In this document: in pieces, positions 28,601 through 36,899 of the stretch
How positions within the stretch are numbered: the first letter of the stretch is position 1
Layout of the letters: each line of letters opens with the position of its first letter
Assembly (NCBI RefSeq): GCF_007558825.1
Contig: NZ_VLTK01000002.1
Location: 310,001-374,000, forward strand
From: Brevibacterium aurantiacum
GTDB taxonomy: Bacteria > Actinomycetota > Actinomycetes > Actinomycetales > Brevibacteriaceae
Reading direction: 5' to 3'
DNA length: 64,000 bases
Notes under the pieces: generated by a model
Databases searched by the model: none
The model's input: only the letters and a program-made list of their open reading frames with translations
What the model was told of the DNA's origin: nothing
Made by a program: the position numbers and the translations under genes

Positions 28601-30548
28601 CGCCGATGACTTCACAGTCGTGGGCATCGGAGATATGAGCGGTGACGTCTTCGGCAACGGTATGCTCCGCAGCGAACACATCCGCCTCGTCGCGGCCTTC
28701 GACCACAGGGACATCTTCCTCGACCCGAATCCGGACGCGGCACGCAGCTTCGTGGAACGCAAGCGTCTCTTCGACCTGCCGCGCTCAAGCTGGCAGGACT
28801 ACGACCGGGAGCTCATCTCCACCGGAGGCGGAGTCTTCCCCCGATCGGCGAAGTCCATCGACCTCAGCTCCGAAGCTGCGGCCGTACTGGGGCTCGAGCC
28901 CGGTAAGCGCAGCCCCGCCGAGCTGATGTCACAGATCCTCAAAGCCCCCGTCGATCTCGTCTACAACGGCGGCATCGGCACCTACATCAAGTCCTCAGAC
29001 GAGAGTCATGCGGATGTCGGGGACAAGGCCAACGACTCCATCCGCATCGATGGCCGTGACGTGCGCAGCCAGGTCGTCGGAGAAGGCGGCAACCTCGGTG
29101 TGACCCAGCTGGGCCGTGTCGAAGCGGCACTGAACGGCGTGGCGATCAACACCGATGCCGTCGACAACTCGGCAGGCGTGGACAGCTCCGACCATGAGGT
29201 CAACATCAAGCTGCTCCTGCGCACCCTGCTCCACAAGGACGCCTTCGCAGCAGAGGATCGCGAACATGTGCTGCTGTCCTTCACCGACGACGTCGCCGAC
29301 CGGGTGCTGGCCAACAACTACGCACAGAACGTCGTCCTCGGTGAGGCTCGAGCTCAGACGGAGTCCATGTCGGGCACCTATGGTCGGATGCTGAGCTACC
29401 TGGAGAAGAACGCCGACCTCGATCGTCAGGTCGAGTTCCTGCCCGATGCGCAGGAACTGACCAAGCGTGAGTTCAGCGCCTATGTCTCCCCGGAACTGGC
29501 GGTTCTCCTCGCCTACGCCAAGATGCATGCCGCCGATGAGATCCTGGACAGCGTGGTTCCCGATGAGGAGTGGATGAAGCGGGAACTGACCTCCTACTTC
29601 CCCGACTCCCTTGTCGAGAAATACGGAGAGCTCATCCCGGAACACCCCCTGCACCGAGAGATCGCGACAGCCAAGCTCGTCAACCGGATGATCGACCGCG
29701 GCGGACTCACCTACGTCTACCGGATGCTGGAAGAGACCCCCGCCTCGGTGCCGCAGATCGCCCGTGTCTTCGTCGTCGTCTCCGAGATCTTCGGACTCGA
29801 TGACTTCTTCGAAGCGGTGTGCGCACTCGACAACAAGGTATCGACCGAGGTCCAGGTCCAACTGCAGCACGCCTATGTGCGTCTGCTCGATCGGTCTTCG
29901 CGCTGGTTGGTGCAGCAGGCACCGGACACCCTCGACGTCGATTCCGGCATCGAGCGCTACGGCAATGTCGTCGCAGCTCTGCGAGCCCGCGTGCCCGATC
30001 TCGTCGACGGCTTCGACGCCGAGAGCATGAGGGCAACGGCACAGGGCTACATCGATGAAGGTGTGCCGAGCGAACTCGCATGGCGCGCCGCAGCCCTGCT
30101 CGACGAGTTCGTGCTTCTCGACATTGCCCAGCTGTCTGCCCGTGCGGGTGAATCCGCAGAGGACGTCGCTGAACTCTACTATGCCGTCAACGACAAGTTC
30201 TCCGGTTCGCAGGTGCTCACTCTCATCGGCGATCTCGACCGCAGCGACCGGTGGTCGGCCCTGGCACGGGGCTCGCTGCGCGATGACTTCTACTCATCGA
30301 TCCTGTCGGTGGCCGGCACGGTCCTCGTCGCGACGGACTCGCCGATCTCCGGGACTCCACATGAGCGAGCCGGTCAGCGTCTGACCGAGTGGCTCGAACG
30401 CAATGAGACCGTGGCCGCACGGGTGCTGGATACGACCGAGACGATCCTCGGACTCGAGACCGTTACCCAAGCCCCGCTGTCGGTGCTGCTGCGCATGATG
30501 CGCGGTGTTGTCCGCTCCTCGGCATGGGAATCGGAGCAGGCCGTCTGA
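25659..30548 (+). CDS. gdh: NAD-specific glutamate dehydrogenase, large (180-kDa class)
   Basis: 1629 residues from ATG 25659 (GAGG five bases upstream); a TTG 24 bases earlier is less likely. It interconverts glutamate and 2-oxoglutarate with NAD. The N-terminal 600 residues carry ACT-like regulatory domains. The catalytic domain begins around 620; RTEVLGLVKAQMVKNALIVP and GAKGGFFPKQLPP near 830-870 are the substrate-binding region, and GEGGNLGVTQLGRVE near 1145 is the nucleotide-binding part. A helical C-terminal domain ends the protein. In mycobacteria this enzyme is inhibited by the FHA protein GarA. A 20-bp palindrome precedes it. Confidence 0.96.
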   Translation: MVSQVSYSDIAEEWRKQRGQGAPENFIEAYYPRFEPGTSEAGTEALAAAAASHYALGLEYDGRSPVISIYNPDVDSPEFRDNHTVIAMVLTDMPHLVSSIVSDLATSGRAIRQVHHPIIAVEGQGSDLSVLSRAEAPAVSADTAGIPLVSEPAEASGSLLPQQQSWIRLEIDRLPEEDLAGLEDQLRNVLDYVSAAANDASAMAIRAKDIAKELRAQPPRSELASEAEAAAELLNWLDGHFTFLGYREYDYSHDESQSSLEPIEHTSLGISTLRPLVKSPLSRAVADKANEPHVLVLTKANSRSRVIRASFMDYIGVKTFDSAGEIVGERRFVGVFKPEFYNDSVLNIPVINRKVRKILSASGFPAGSHSANELLGVLETYPRDDLLHDETTTIFDVVMQIVDMQERRQSRVFVRRDPYQRFVSVILYLPRDLYDTAARMRVQEVLRKFYRAESVDFDVLLTESALARIHFVARVARDVELPQIEPETVEKRIVGAVRSWSEDVHAFLAPTERGDSDSSVARANRWSKAFPPSYEEHHSPTDAIADVARFEALEAGDGPAVRLYSPEESGDATVRLALYRNERVGLSEVLPFLTAFGATVLDERPHELDLVDGSHRYIYDFGLTFPKTLDDGDCERISDAFIAGWEGKKEAGVFDRLVVCGMHWKHVTIIRALGKYLRQAGFTYSDAYVGEVYSDNPEISRLLVDYFFAKFDPSADGAGREDRMVELNESVESALSDVASLDADRVLRSSLELLRATVRTNYFLDETGELPTALVLKIRANELSFVPKPKPALEMWVYSPQVEGVHLRFGTVARGGLRWSDRRDDFRTEVLGLVKAQMVKNALIVPTGAKGGFFPKQLPPMTDRDAWMAAGQAAYEVFIGSLLEVADNLVYGATGAQEVVHPERVVRHDGDDYYLVVAADKGTARFSDVANAIAERRDFWLGDAFASGGSVGYDHKKMAITSRGAWKSVERHFRELGVNTAADDFTVVGIGDMSGDVFGNGMLRSEHIRLVAAFDHRDIFLDPNPDAARSFVERKRLFDLPRSSWQDYDRELISTGGGVFPRSAKSIDLSSEAAAVLGLEPGKRSPAELMSQILKAPVDLVYNGGIGTYIKSSDESHADVGDKANDSIRIDGRDVRSQVVGEGGNLGVTQLGRVEAALNGVAINTDAVDNSAGVDSSDHEVNIKLLLRTLLHKDAFAAEDREHVLLSFTDDVADRVLANNYAQNVVLGEARAQTESMSGTYGRMLSYLEKNADLDRQVEFLPDAQELTKREFSAYVSPELAVLLAYAKMHAADEILDSVVPDEEWMKRELTSYFPDSLVEKYGELIPEHPLHREIATAKLVNRMIDRGGLTYVYRMLEETPASVPQIARVFVVVSEIFGLDDFFEAVCALDNKVSTEVQVQLQHAYVRLLDRSSRWLVQQAPDTLDVDSGIERYGNVVAALRARVPDLVDGFDAESMRATAQGYIDEGVPSELAWRAAALLDEFVLLDIAQLSARAGESAEDVAELYYAVNDKFSGSQVLTLIGDLDRSDRWSALARGSLRDDFYSSILSVAGTVLVATDSPISGTPHERAGQRLTEWLERNETVAARVLDTTETILGLETVTQAPLSVLLRMMRGVVRSSAWESEQAV

Positions 30549-30688
30549 GCAGTGACCCCAACAGATCAGTGATAGCGTCAGATGATCGCTGACGTCGACA
30601 GACTTTGCGGGCTTGGAGCCTGCGGGTCTGTCGGCGTCTGTGCCGCCATCATCGGCCTGTGCCGTTGCCCACCCGGAAGAAGAACACA

Positions 30689-32203
30689 GTGCTCAACGAA
30701 CTCCTGGCCGCCGAAGGCATCACCGACGAAACTGATGTCGAGTACATCCACCTGTTGGTGGGGGACTGGCAGCTCATCTCCGACCTGTCCTTTGCCGACC
30801 TCGTCCTGTGGGTGCCCTCGGCCAGTGGTGCCCATACAGTGGTAGCGCATTCGCGTCCGACCACCGGTGCGACCCTGTTCAATCGCGACCTCATCGGAGC
30901 CCGAGCCACCGGACTCGAACGGGAGCTCCTGGACACGGCAGCGAGCTCACATGAGCTCGTGACGAAGGTGGCGCAGGCAAAATCGCTGGGCGTCAACGCC
31001 GGCACCGATGACACGGAAGTATCCGCCGAGGCGGTGCCCCTCGTCCGCGACGGAGCGACGATCGCCATCATGGTCCGGTACTCCGAGGAGATCCGTCGTC
31101 GCGGTTCGTCACGTCTGGAGAAGTTCTACACACAGTCCGCGATGTCGTTGCTGACCATGATCGCGCAGGGTGCTTTTCCCGACCGTGATGCTCCCAGCGG
31201 TGCACGACACGGCGAACCGCGCGTCGGAGACGGCATCTTCATCCTCGATCGTGACTCCCACGTCCAATACGCCTCCCCGAATGCGGTCTCACTCATGCAC
31301 CGCTTGGGCCACCGCGGTGAGATCGAAGGGGACTACCTCGCTGAGGTGGTCTCGAGTCTGAGCACGGAGCTGCGTCAGGTCGATGAGACGCTTCCGCTCG
31401 TGCTCACGGGTCGCGCCCCCTGGCGGACCGAGCTCGAGGTCGGTCGGACGAGTGTGTCGCTGCGGGCGATCCCACTGACCGATGCCGGCACTCGCACCGG
31501 CGCGATCGTCCTGGCTCGGGATGTCTCGGAGATCAGACGACGCAAGCGAGAACTGCTCTCACGCGATGCGATGATCAAAGAGATGCACCATCGGGTCAAG
31601 AACAACCTGCAGACCGTTTCGGCACTGCTGCGTCTGCAGACTCGTCGGATCGACAGCCCCGAGGCGAAGGGTGCTCTGACGGAGGCGATGCGCCGAGTCT
31701 CGATCATCGCCGTCGTCCATGACGTGCTCAGCCAGGGAGTCGAATCGGAGGTGGACTTCGACGAGGTCGTCGACAAGGGGCTGCGCCTGACTCCCGAGCT
31801 GACGAGTCCACTGGTCCAGATCAGCCTCAAGCGCTGCGGCAGCTTCGGCACCATCTCTTCAGCGGACGCCACCTCATTGGCCCTGGCGATCACTGAGCTC
31901 ATCACCAATGCGATCGAGCACGGGTTCCCGGTCGCTGAGCAGGAGAACCTCGCTCCGGGCGAGACACTCACCGGACATGTGTGGGTGACTCCGGAACGTG
32001 AGGGCGATCACCTGCATGTCACGATCGCCGACGACGGTGTGGGACTGGGGGAGGACCACAGTCCCGGCAACGGGCTGGGCACACAGATCGTGAAGACCCT
32101 GGTCTCTGCCGACCTGGCGGGTTCGATCCAATGGCAGGAACGCGAGGGCGGCGGGACCGTGGCGATTCTCGATGTGCCCCTGCGCCCCGATTCCTACGAC
32201 TGA
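30689..32203 (+). CDS. pdtaS: Two-component sensor kinase PdtaS (HisKA_2/HWE type)
   Basis: 504 residues from GTG 30689, chosen because GGAAG precedes it and the N-terminus LNELLAAEGITDETDVEYIH matches PdtaS length and sequence; an earlier ATG at 30605 adds unrelated residues. A GAF domain (about 1-145), a PAS domain (about 170-290), and a HisKA_2 motif MIKEMHHRVKNNLQTVSALL with His300/His301, then HATPase. In M. tuberculosis PdtaS phosphorylates the ANTAR antiterminator PdtaR and responds to Cu/NO. No pdtaR gene lies next to it here. Confidence 0.93.
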   Translation: MLNELLAAEGITDETDVEYIHLLVGDWQLISDLSFADLVLWVPSASGAHTVVAHSRPTTGATLFNRDLIGARATGLERELLDTAASSHELVTKVAQAKSLGVNAGTDDTEVSAEAVPLVRDGATIAIMVRYSEEIRRRGSSRLEKFYTQSAMSLLTMIAQGAFPDRDAPSGARHGEPRVGDGIFILDRDSHVQYASPNAVSLMHRLGHRGEIEGDYLAEVVSSLSTELRQVDETLPLVLTGRAPWRTELEVGRTSVSLRAIPLTDAGTRTGAIVLARDVSEIRRRKRELLSRDAMIKEMHHRVKNNLQTVSALLRLQTRRIDSPEAKGALTEAMRRVSIIAVVHDVLSQGVESEVDFDEVVDKGLRLTPELTSPLVQISLKRCGSFGTISSADATSLALAITELITNAIEHGFPVAEQENLAPGETLTGHVWVTPEREGDHLHVTIADDGVGLGEDHSPGNGLGTQIVKTLVSADLAGSIQWQEREGGGTVAILDVPLRPDSYD

Positions 32204-32260
32204 AACCGGCAGGACTCGGCCGAAATCAGCGGCTTAACAACAAAACACCCTGCGACCAAC

Positions 32261-32288
32261 GAATCACCCCTTGGCAAAGGGGTGATTC
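32261..32288. terminator. Hairpin after pdtaS
   Basis: A 12-bp stem GAATCACCCCTT / AAGGGGTGATTC with a four-base loop, in the convergent region between pdtaS and whiB1. No T-run is present. Confidence 0.75.
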
Positions 32289-32336
32289 GGCACTAACGGT
32301 GCGGAGTGCACTGGCTGTGGGTCGGGTGCGGACACG

Positions 32337-32391
32337 ATTGAGTCCCTTGCTCAGAATGCGAAGATCTCGTATTCCGAGCAAGGGACTCAAT
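32337..32391. terminator. Long hairpin between pdtaS and whiB1
   Basis: Outer 16-bp perfect arms (32337-32352 and 32376-32391) continue inwards as GAAT/ATTC and CGA/TCG after one mismatch and one G-T pair, with a five-base loop; 23 of 25 positions pair. It probably terminates whiB1 transcripts and blocks read-through from pdtaS. Confidence 0.75.
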
Positions 32392-32433
32392 TGGCGAATA
32401 TCTGCGACCGCCTGTCTCCAGCTGCTGAAGGAC

Positions 32434-32682
32434 TCAGCCAGCGCGGCGGGCACGTGCGGCGCGACGTTTGAGCGCACGACGCTCATCTTCGCTGAGACCG
32501 CCCCAGACACCGGCATCCTGACCGGATTCCAGAGCCCATTGCAGGCAGGTCTCGACTACTTCACAGCGGCGGCATACAGTCTTAGCCTCTTCGATCTGAA
32601 GCAGGGCGGGACCGGTGTTTCCGATCGGGAAGAACAGTTCCGGATCCTCATTGAGGCATGCTGCACGATGTCGCCAATCCAT
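32434..32682 (-). CDS. whiB1: Iron-sulfur transcription regulator WhiB1
   Basis: 82 residues from ATG 32682 with AGG six bases upstream. The four [4Fe-4S]-binding cysteines are at 9, 37, 40 and 46, the same numbers as in M. tuberculosis WhiB1. The G(V/I)WGG turn is GVWGGLSEDERRALKRR near 58, followed by a basic DNA-binding tail. WhiB1 is essential in mycobacteria, NO-sensitive, and partners the sigma factor. It lies next to pdtaS as Rv3219 lies next to Rv3220c. Confidence 0.96.
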   Translation of the reverse strand: MDWRHRAACLNEDPELFFPIGNTGPALLQIEEAKTVCRRCEVVETCLQWALESGQDAGVWGGLSEDERRALKRRAARARRAG

Positions 32683-33040
32683 GGTGACCTTTCGACGAAT
32701 TAGGTGAACGCGGTTTACGACACCCAAATTCCAGGCGCGCAACTCTCTTACCCAAGGTTCACATAACCGTTTTGGGCACACAAGGGTAATGCAGTGTGAA
32801 ATTTCTGACAAATATTTTGTTCATTGTCCTGCTATGGGGCCCTCGACGCAAATTCGTCCACTATGCGTCTCTCTCGAGGCGGCAGGCGCGATGACATCAT
32901 GATGCGACCTTCCTCCGAGGTGTGCGACGTTCACGGCTAGACTGGCGATGAAACGACTGGTCACCTTGGCGGGGGCTCCAATCACCGCTGACTCAGTCGA
33001 ACACGAGAATCTGAACTCAACGTGAACCAATGGAGGACTC
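32683..33040. promoter_or_regulatory. 358-bp divergent intergenic region, whiB1 / gamma-carbonic anhydrase
   Basis: No open frame of coding character. AT-rich near 32750-32825. It contains the CRP-like site at 32796-32811 and must hold promoters for whiB1 (leftward) and the carbonic anhydrase (rightward). I see no strong -35/-10 pair. Confidence 0.6.
32796..32811. promoter_or_regulatory. CRP-like site TGTGA-N6-TGACA upstream of whiB1
   Basis: TGTGAAATTTCTGACA matches the consensus TGTGA-N6-TCACA at nine of ten positions. It is 114 bases upstream of the whiB1 start. The whiB1 promoter of M. tuberculosis is known to be controlled by CRP/cAMP, so the position is meaningful. Confidence 0.5.
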
Positions 33041-33595
33041 ATGACAATGGACAACCTTTCCCAGGCACGCATCATCTCTGTCGGCGGGCACACCCCTCAA
33101 GTCGATCCCGGTGCGTTCATCGCAGCCGGTGCCACCCTGGTCGGGGACGTGAGGGTGAAGAAGGGCGCGAGCGTCTTCTACGGCTGCGTGCTCCGAGCTG
33201 AAGCCGCCCCGATCACCATCGGCGAGGACTCGAATGTGCAGGACAACACGGTCATGCACACAGATGAGGGCAAGCCAGTCGTCATCGGTGCACGGGTCTC
33301 CATCGGCCATCAGGCTCTTGTCCATGGGGCAGTGGTCGATGACGACGTCCTCATCGGCATGCACGCCACCGTCCTCAACGACGCGCATGTGGGCTCCGAA
33401 TCGCTTGTCGCCGCAGGCGCGATCGTCCTGGAAGGCACCGAGATCCCACCCAGGTCACTGGTAGCAGGAGTCCCGGCCAAGGTGCGTAGGGAGATGACGG
33501 ACGACGGCATTGAGAAGGTCCGCCAGAACGCTCAGTCATACCTGCGTCTGTCAGCACTGCACCGAGATACTGCCGAAGTCATCGACGGACTCTGA
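33041..33595 (+). CDS. Gamma-class carbonic anhydrase family protein
   Basis: 184 residues; GGAGG lies four bases before the ATG. Left-handed beta-helix of hexapeptide repeats (VGDVRVKKGASVFYG, IGARVSIGHQALVHGAVV). The three zinc-binding His are seen at 73, 90 and 95 in VMHTDEG and GHQALVHG. Reversible CO2 hydration is the family activity, although many members are only acyltransferase-like. A second, beta-class anhydrase is at 49544-50170. Confidence 0.9.
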   Translation: MTMDNLSQARIISVGGHTPQVDPGAFIAAGATLVGDVRVKKGASVFYGCVLRAEAAPITIGEDSNVQDNTVMHTDEGKPVVIGARVSIGHQALVHGAVVDDDVLIGMHATVLNDAHVGSESLVAAGAIVLEGTEIPPRSLVAGVPAKVRREMTDDGIEKVRQNAQSYLRLSALHRDTAEVIDGL

Positions 33596-33724
33596 GCCAC
33601 CTCGGGCTATGCGAGGTCTTGAGTCTCACACTCTTCGAGTGGTGCTTGAGACCCTGTTCGTTGAGGGTTGTCAGAACCGAGGCGTCCATTCGCTCTGTCG
33701 TCCGCTATTTGAGAGAATTGCTCT

Positions 33725-35143
33725 GTGAACACTGAATTTGAATCCACTGGAGATCGAGTTGTCATCATCGGTGGTGGCCCGGGCGGATACGAAGCCGCAC
33801 TGGTTGCCGCCCAATTGGGTGCGGACGTGATGCTGGTCGAGCGCAACCGCTGCGGTGGGGCCGCTGTGCTCACCGATGTCGTTCCGTCGAAATCACTCAT
33901 TGCCACGGCCGAGATGATGGAGGAGATCGGCCGCTCTGAGAGCTTGGGCATCCGCATCTACGACAGCGAGGGCGATGACGGCGATACGGTCGTCGCGGAC
34001 CTCAAGGCCGTCAACAAACGCATCCTGTCCCTGGCTGACGCCCAGGCCAATGACATCTACGAAGCCCTGGTTCGAGCGGGTGTCAAGGTGATCCAGGGAT
34101 CTGCGACCCTGGCTGACCGCGATCATGTCAACGTCGTCGAAGAGGGCGGTACAGAATACACGCTCGAGGCTTCGACGATCCTCCTGTCCGTGGGCTCTCA
34201 TCCTCGTGAACTCGACTCGGCGAAGCCAGACGGAGAGCGAATCCTCTCCTGGACACAGCTCTATGACCTCGATGAGATCCCCGAACACCTCATCGTCGTC
34301 GGCTCAGGTGTCACCGGTGCGGAATTCGCGTCTGCCTACCGTGCGCTGGGAACGAAGGTCACGCTGGTCTCCTCCCGTGAGAAGGTCCTGCCTGGTCAGG
34401 ACGAGGATGCTGCCGATGTGCTTGAGTTCGTGTTCCGCAATAAGGGCATGAATGTCCTCTCTCGGTCGCGCGCCGACTCAGTGAAGCGGACCGAGAAGGG
34501 CGTCGAGGTGACTCTGTCGGACGGCCGCCGTGTCGAAGGGTCACACTGCCTGATGGCCGTCGGTTCCATCCCGAACACCGAAGGCCTTGGCTTGAGCGCC
34601 GCGAAGGTCAGGGTCGCCGAGTCCGGTCATATCAAGGTCGACGGCGTTTCGCGCACCTCTCGCTCCGGCGTTTACGCAGCAGGTGACTGCACCGGTGTGC
34701 TACCCCTGGCCTCAGTGGCGGCCATGCAGGGGCGGATTGCGATGTTCCATGCGCTAGGCGATGCCGTGCAGCCGCTGAAGATTCGCCACGTGGCATCCAA
34801 CGTGTTCACCGCCCCAGAGATTGCGACCGTCGGCTTCACCCAATCCGACTACCGGGAGAATTCGACCGACATCGATACGGTGATGTTGCCCCTGGACACG
34901 AATCCTCGCGCCAAGATGCTTGGCATCAAGGACGGATTCGTCAAGCTCTTCGCCCGCCGAGGCTCTGGCTCGATACTGGGCGGAGTCGTCGTCGGTCCTC
35001 GTGCCAGTGAGCTCATCCTGCCGATCACCATGGCTGTGGAGAATCGCCTGACAGTCGATCAGCTCTCCGCTTCATTCGTCGTCTATCCGTCGGTGAGCGG
35101 ATCCCTGACAGAGGCATCACGGCAGCTGCACCGCCACCTGTAG
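33725..35143 (+). CDS. lpdA: NAD(P)H-quinone dehydrogenase of the LpdA (Rv3303c) type
   Basis: 472 residues from GTG 33725. FAD-binding GGGPGG (16-21), a second Rossmann motif (VVGSGVTGAEFAS near 193), and a C-terminal dimerization domain. The redox-active disulfide of dihydrolipoamide dehydrogenases is missing: GGTCxxxxCIPSK is replaced by GGAAVLTDVVPSK (A47, V52). It therefore cannot reduce lipoamide and, like Rv3303c, probably reduces quinones, protecting against oxidative stress. Confidence 0.92.
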   Translation: MNTEFESTGDRVVIIGGGPGGYEAALVAAQLGADVMLVERNRCGGAAVLTDVVPSKSLIATAEMMEEIGRSESLGIRIYDSEGDDGDTVVADLKAVNKRILSLADAQANDIYEALVRAGVKVIQGSATLADRDHVNVVEEGGTEYTLEASTILLSVGSHPRELDSAKPDGERILSWTQLYDLDEIPEHLIVVGSGVTGAEFASAYRALGTKVTLVSSREKVLPGQDEDAADVLEFVFRNKGMNVLSRSRADSVKRTEKGVEVTLSDGRRVEGSHCLMAVGSIPNTEGLGLSAAKVRVAESGHIKVDGVSRTSRSGVYAAGDCTGVLPLASVAAMQGRIAMFHALGDAVQPLKIRHVASNVFTAPEIATVGFTQSDYRENSTDIDTVMLPLDTNPRAKMLGIKDGFVKLFARRGSGSILGGVVVGPRASELILPITMAVENRLTVDQLSASFVVYPSVSGSLTEASRQLHRHL

Positions 35144-35162
35144 AAGTTTTCTCTCTCCGAAC

Positions 35163-35189
35163 TGTCGATATCGGGACCAGTCACCCGTC
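35163..35189 (+). promoter_or_regulatory. ECF42-type promoter TGTCGA-N17-CGTC
   Basis: TGTCGA at 35163-35168 and CGTC at 35186-35189, spacer 17 bp, 73 bases before the YciI start. This fits the -35/-10 signature reported for ECF42 sigma factors as I recall it (TGTCGA and CGTC-like), and the sigma gene is in the same operon, so autoregulation is likely. Confidence 0.65.
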
Positions 35190-35261
35190 AGTATGGTGTC
35201 AGGCACCTTCGCTTGACGTGCTCAGCAGATGCTGGCGCACAACTGTCATAAGGAGAGAGAT

Positions 35262-35603
35262 ATGAAGTACGCACTTCTGCTCATGGGAAATGTTGCCGAT
35301 GCCGAATGCGGTGCAGACGAGGGACCCGATCCCAGTGAGTTCATGGCCTTCGATGAGGAGATCAACGAGGCGGGCATCGTCGTCGGAGGATTCGCCCTCG
35401 AAGGTCCTGAGACCGGTGTGCGCGTCAGGAGGGCGGCCGCTGAAACTGTCGTTACCTCGGGACCGTTCGCAGAAAGCAGCGAATTTGTCGGCGGTAGCTA
35501 TATCATCGAGGTCGCGAATATCGACGAGGCGATCGCGTGGGCGGAGAAGAGCCCGGGTTCGGCTCTTGGCCACATCGAGATACGGCCTCTCGCCGATTAC
35601 TGA
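35262..35603 (+). CDS. YciI/DGPF-domain protein
   Basis: 113 residues from ATG 35262 with AGGAGAGA just upstream. A dimeric ferredoxin-like fold with the characteristic TSGPFAESSEFVGGSYIIE region. DGPF/YciI proteins are the standard genetic companions of ECF42 sigma factors. The stop codon overlaps the sigma-factor start (TGATG), so translation is coupled. Function of the pair is unknown. Confidence 0.9.
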   Translation: MKYALLLMGNVADAECGADEGPDPSEFMAFDEEINEAGIVVGGFALEGPETGVRVRRAAAETVVTSGPFAESSEFVGGSYIIEVANIDEAIAWAEKSPGSALGHIEIRPLADY

Positions 35604-36892
35604 TGGTCTCTGCAGACAGGGCCGAGCGGCCGGCAGTCGCCGCGATTCTTCATACAATCGATGTTGAGGATCGTGGGCGACTGCTTGCAGCTCTGGCAGC
35701 GAAATTCCATGATCTCGACCTCGCCGAGGATGTCCTCCAAGAGGCCATGGTGCGGGCCTTGGAGACCTGGACTCAACGTGGTGTGCCGCAGAATCCGCAG
35801 GCATGGCTGATGACTGCTGCGAAAAATCGGGCACTCGACATCATCCGCTCCGATGTGGTGAAGGCGCGTCGACTCGCCAGACTTCGGATCGAATCCGAAG
35901 CCGACACCGGTGATCATGTCGACCACGCGGTCCGCCTCGGCGAAGAGCTGAGCTCGGTGAGCATTCCCGATGAGCGACTTGGCCTGTTCTTCACCTGCTC
36001 GCACCCGACGCTGAAGGAACGGGAGAAGATCGCCCTCATCCTGCGCTTCCTGGCCGGTCTGAGCACCGCCGAGGTGGCGGCAGTCTTCCTCGTGGATACG
36101 ACGACCATGCAGCAGCGTATCGTCAGAGCCAAGAAACGGATCACCACGACGGGAATTCCTTTCGGCGCACCCACTGTGGAGCAGCTGCACGAGCGCCTTC
36201 CCGGGGTCCTGCGGGTTGTCTATCTCATCTTCACCCAGGGGTTCACACCCACGACAGGTGTCGACCACAGCCGAATCGATCTGCAGCGGGAGGCAATAGC
36301 ATTGGCGCGGCTGCTCGTGACGGCGTTGCCGCAGGTGACCGAGGCCAGAGGTCTGCTGTCGCTGCTGCTGATCACGGGTGCGCGAGCCCCGGCACGAACT
36401 GACTCCGCCGGGGCGCCAGTGCCCTTGGCCGAGCAGGATCGCAGGCTGTGGGATTCGAAGCTCATCGCCGAAGGGCTGGGGCTGGCGCTCACCGCCGCGA
36501 GTGAACCAGAGGCCGGCTCGTACACAGTCCAGGCCGCGATTGCGGCCCTGCACGCTGAGGCCGCCACCTATTCGGAAACCGACTGGGCGCAGATCCTCGT
36601 CCTCTACGGACTTCTCGCAAGACTCGAGCCTGGGCCCGTCGTGGAGCTCAATCGGGCCGTGGCCAAGGGAAAGGCGAAGGGCCCCGAGGACGGGCTCACG
36701 GCGCTCGAGGAGCTGGCCGCGGAACCAGGGTTGGAAGGGTATCGCCCCTTCCACATCGCACGGGCCCTGACATTCGGTGAGCTGGGGATGCCGGAGCTTG
36801 CAGAAGCGGCATTCAGGAAAGCGCTGGACTGCCCGGGGAATGATGCCGAGTCCGACTACATTGAGAATCAGATCAGGGATCTGCTCTCCTGA
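35603..36892 (+). CDS. ECF42-type RNA polymerase sigma factor with C-terminal extension
   Basis: 429 residues from ATG 35603. Sigma-2 region (FHDLDLAEDVLQEAMVRALETW with NRALDII) and sigma-4 region (FLAGLSTAEVAAVFLVDTTTMQQRIVRAKKRI, broken here into two motifs at about 155-190) come first, then a 200-residue extension with helical TPR-like repeats. No anti-sigma factor gene is adjacent, as usual for this group, in which the extension is thought to regulate activity. It directly follows the YciI gene. Confidence 0.92.
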   Translation: MVSADRAERPAVAAILHTIDVEDRGRLLAALAAKFHDLDLAEDVLQEAMVRALETWTQRGVPQNPQAWLMTAAKNRALDIIRSDVVKARRLARLRIESEADTGDHVDHAVRLGEELSSVSIPDERLGLFFTCSHPTLKEREKIALILRFLAGLSTAEVAAVFLVDTTTMQQRIVRAKKRITTTGIPFGAPTVEQLHERLPGVLRVVYLIFTQGFTPTTGVDHSRIDLQREAIALARLLVTALPQVTEARGLLSLLLITGARAPARTDSAGAPVPLAEQDRRLWDSKLIAEGLGLALTAASEPEAGSYTVQAAIAALHAEAATYSETDWAQILVLYGLLARLEPGPVVELNRAVAKGKAKGPEDGLTALEELAAEPGLEGYRPFHIARALTFGELGMPELAEAAFRKALDCPGNDAESDYIENQIRDLLS

Positions 36893-36899
36893 GATTGCT

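Noticed and set aside
35597..36754. Long open frame antisense to the sigma-factor gene
   Set aside because: High-GC mirror of a well-supported gene; no family pattern. Similar antisense frames lie opposite accA3 (37185-38270) and the NarL-type kinase (14550-15788).
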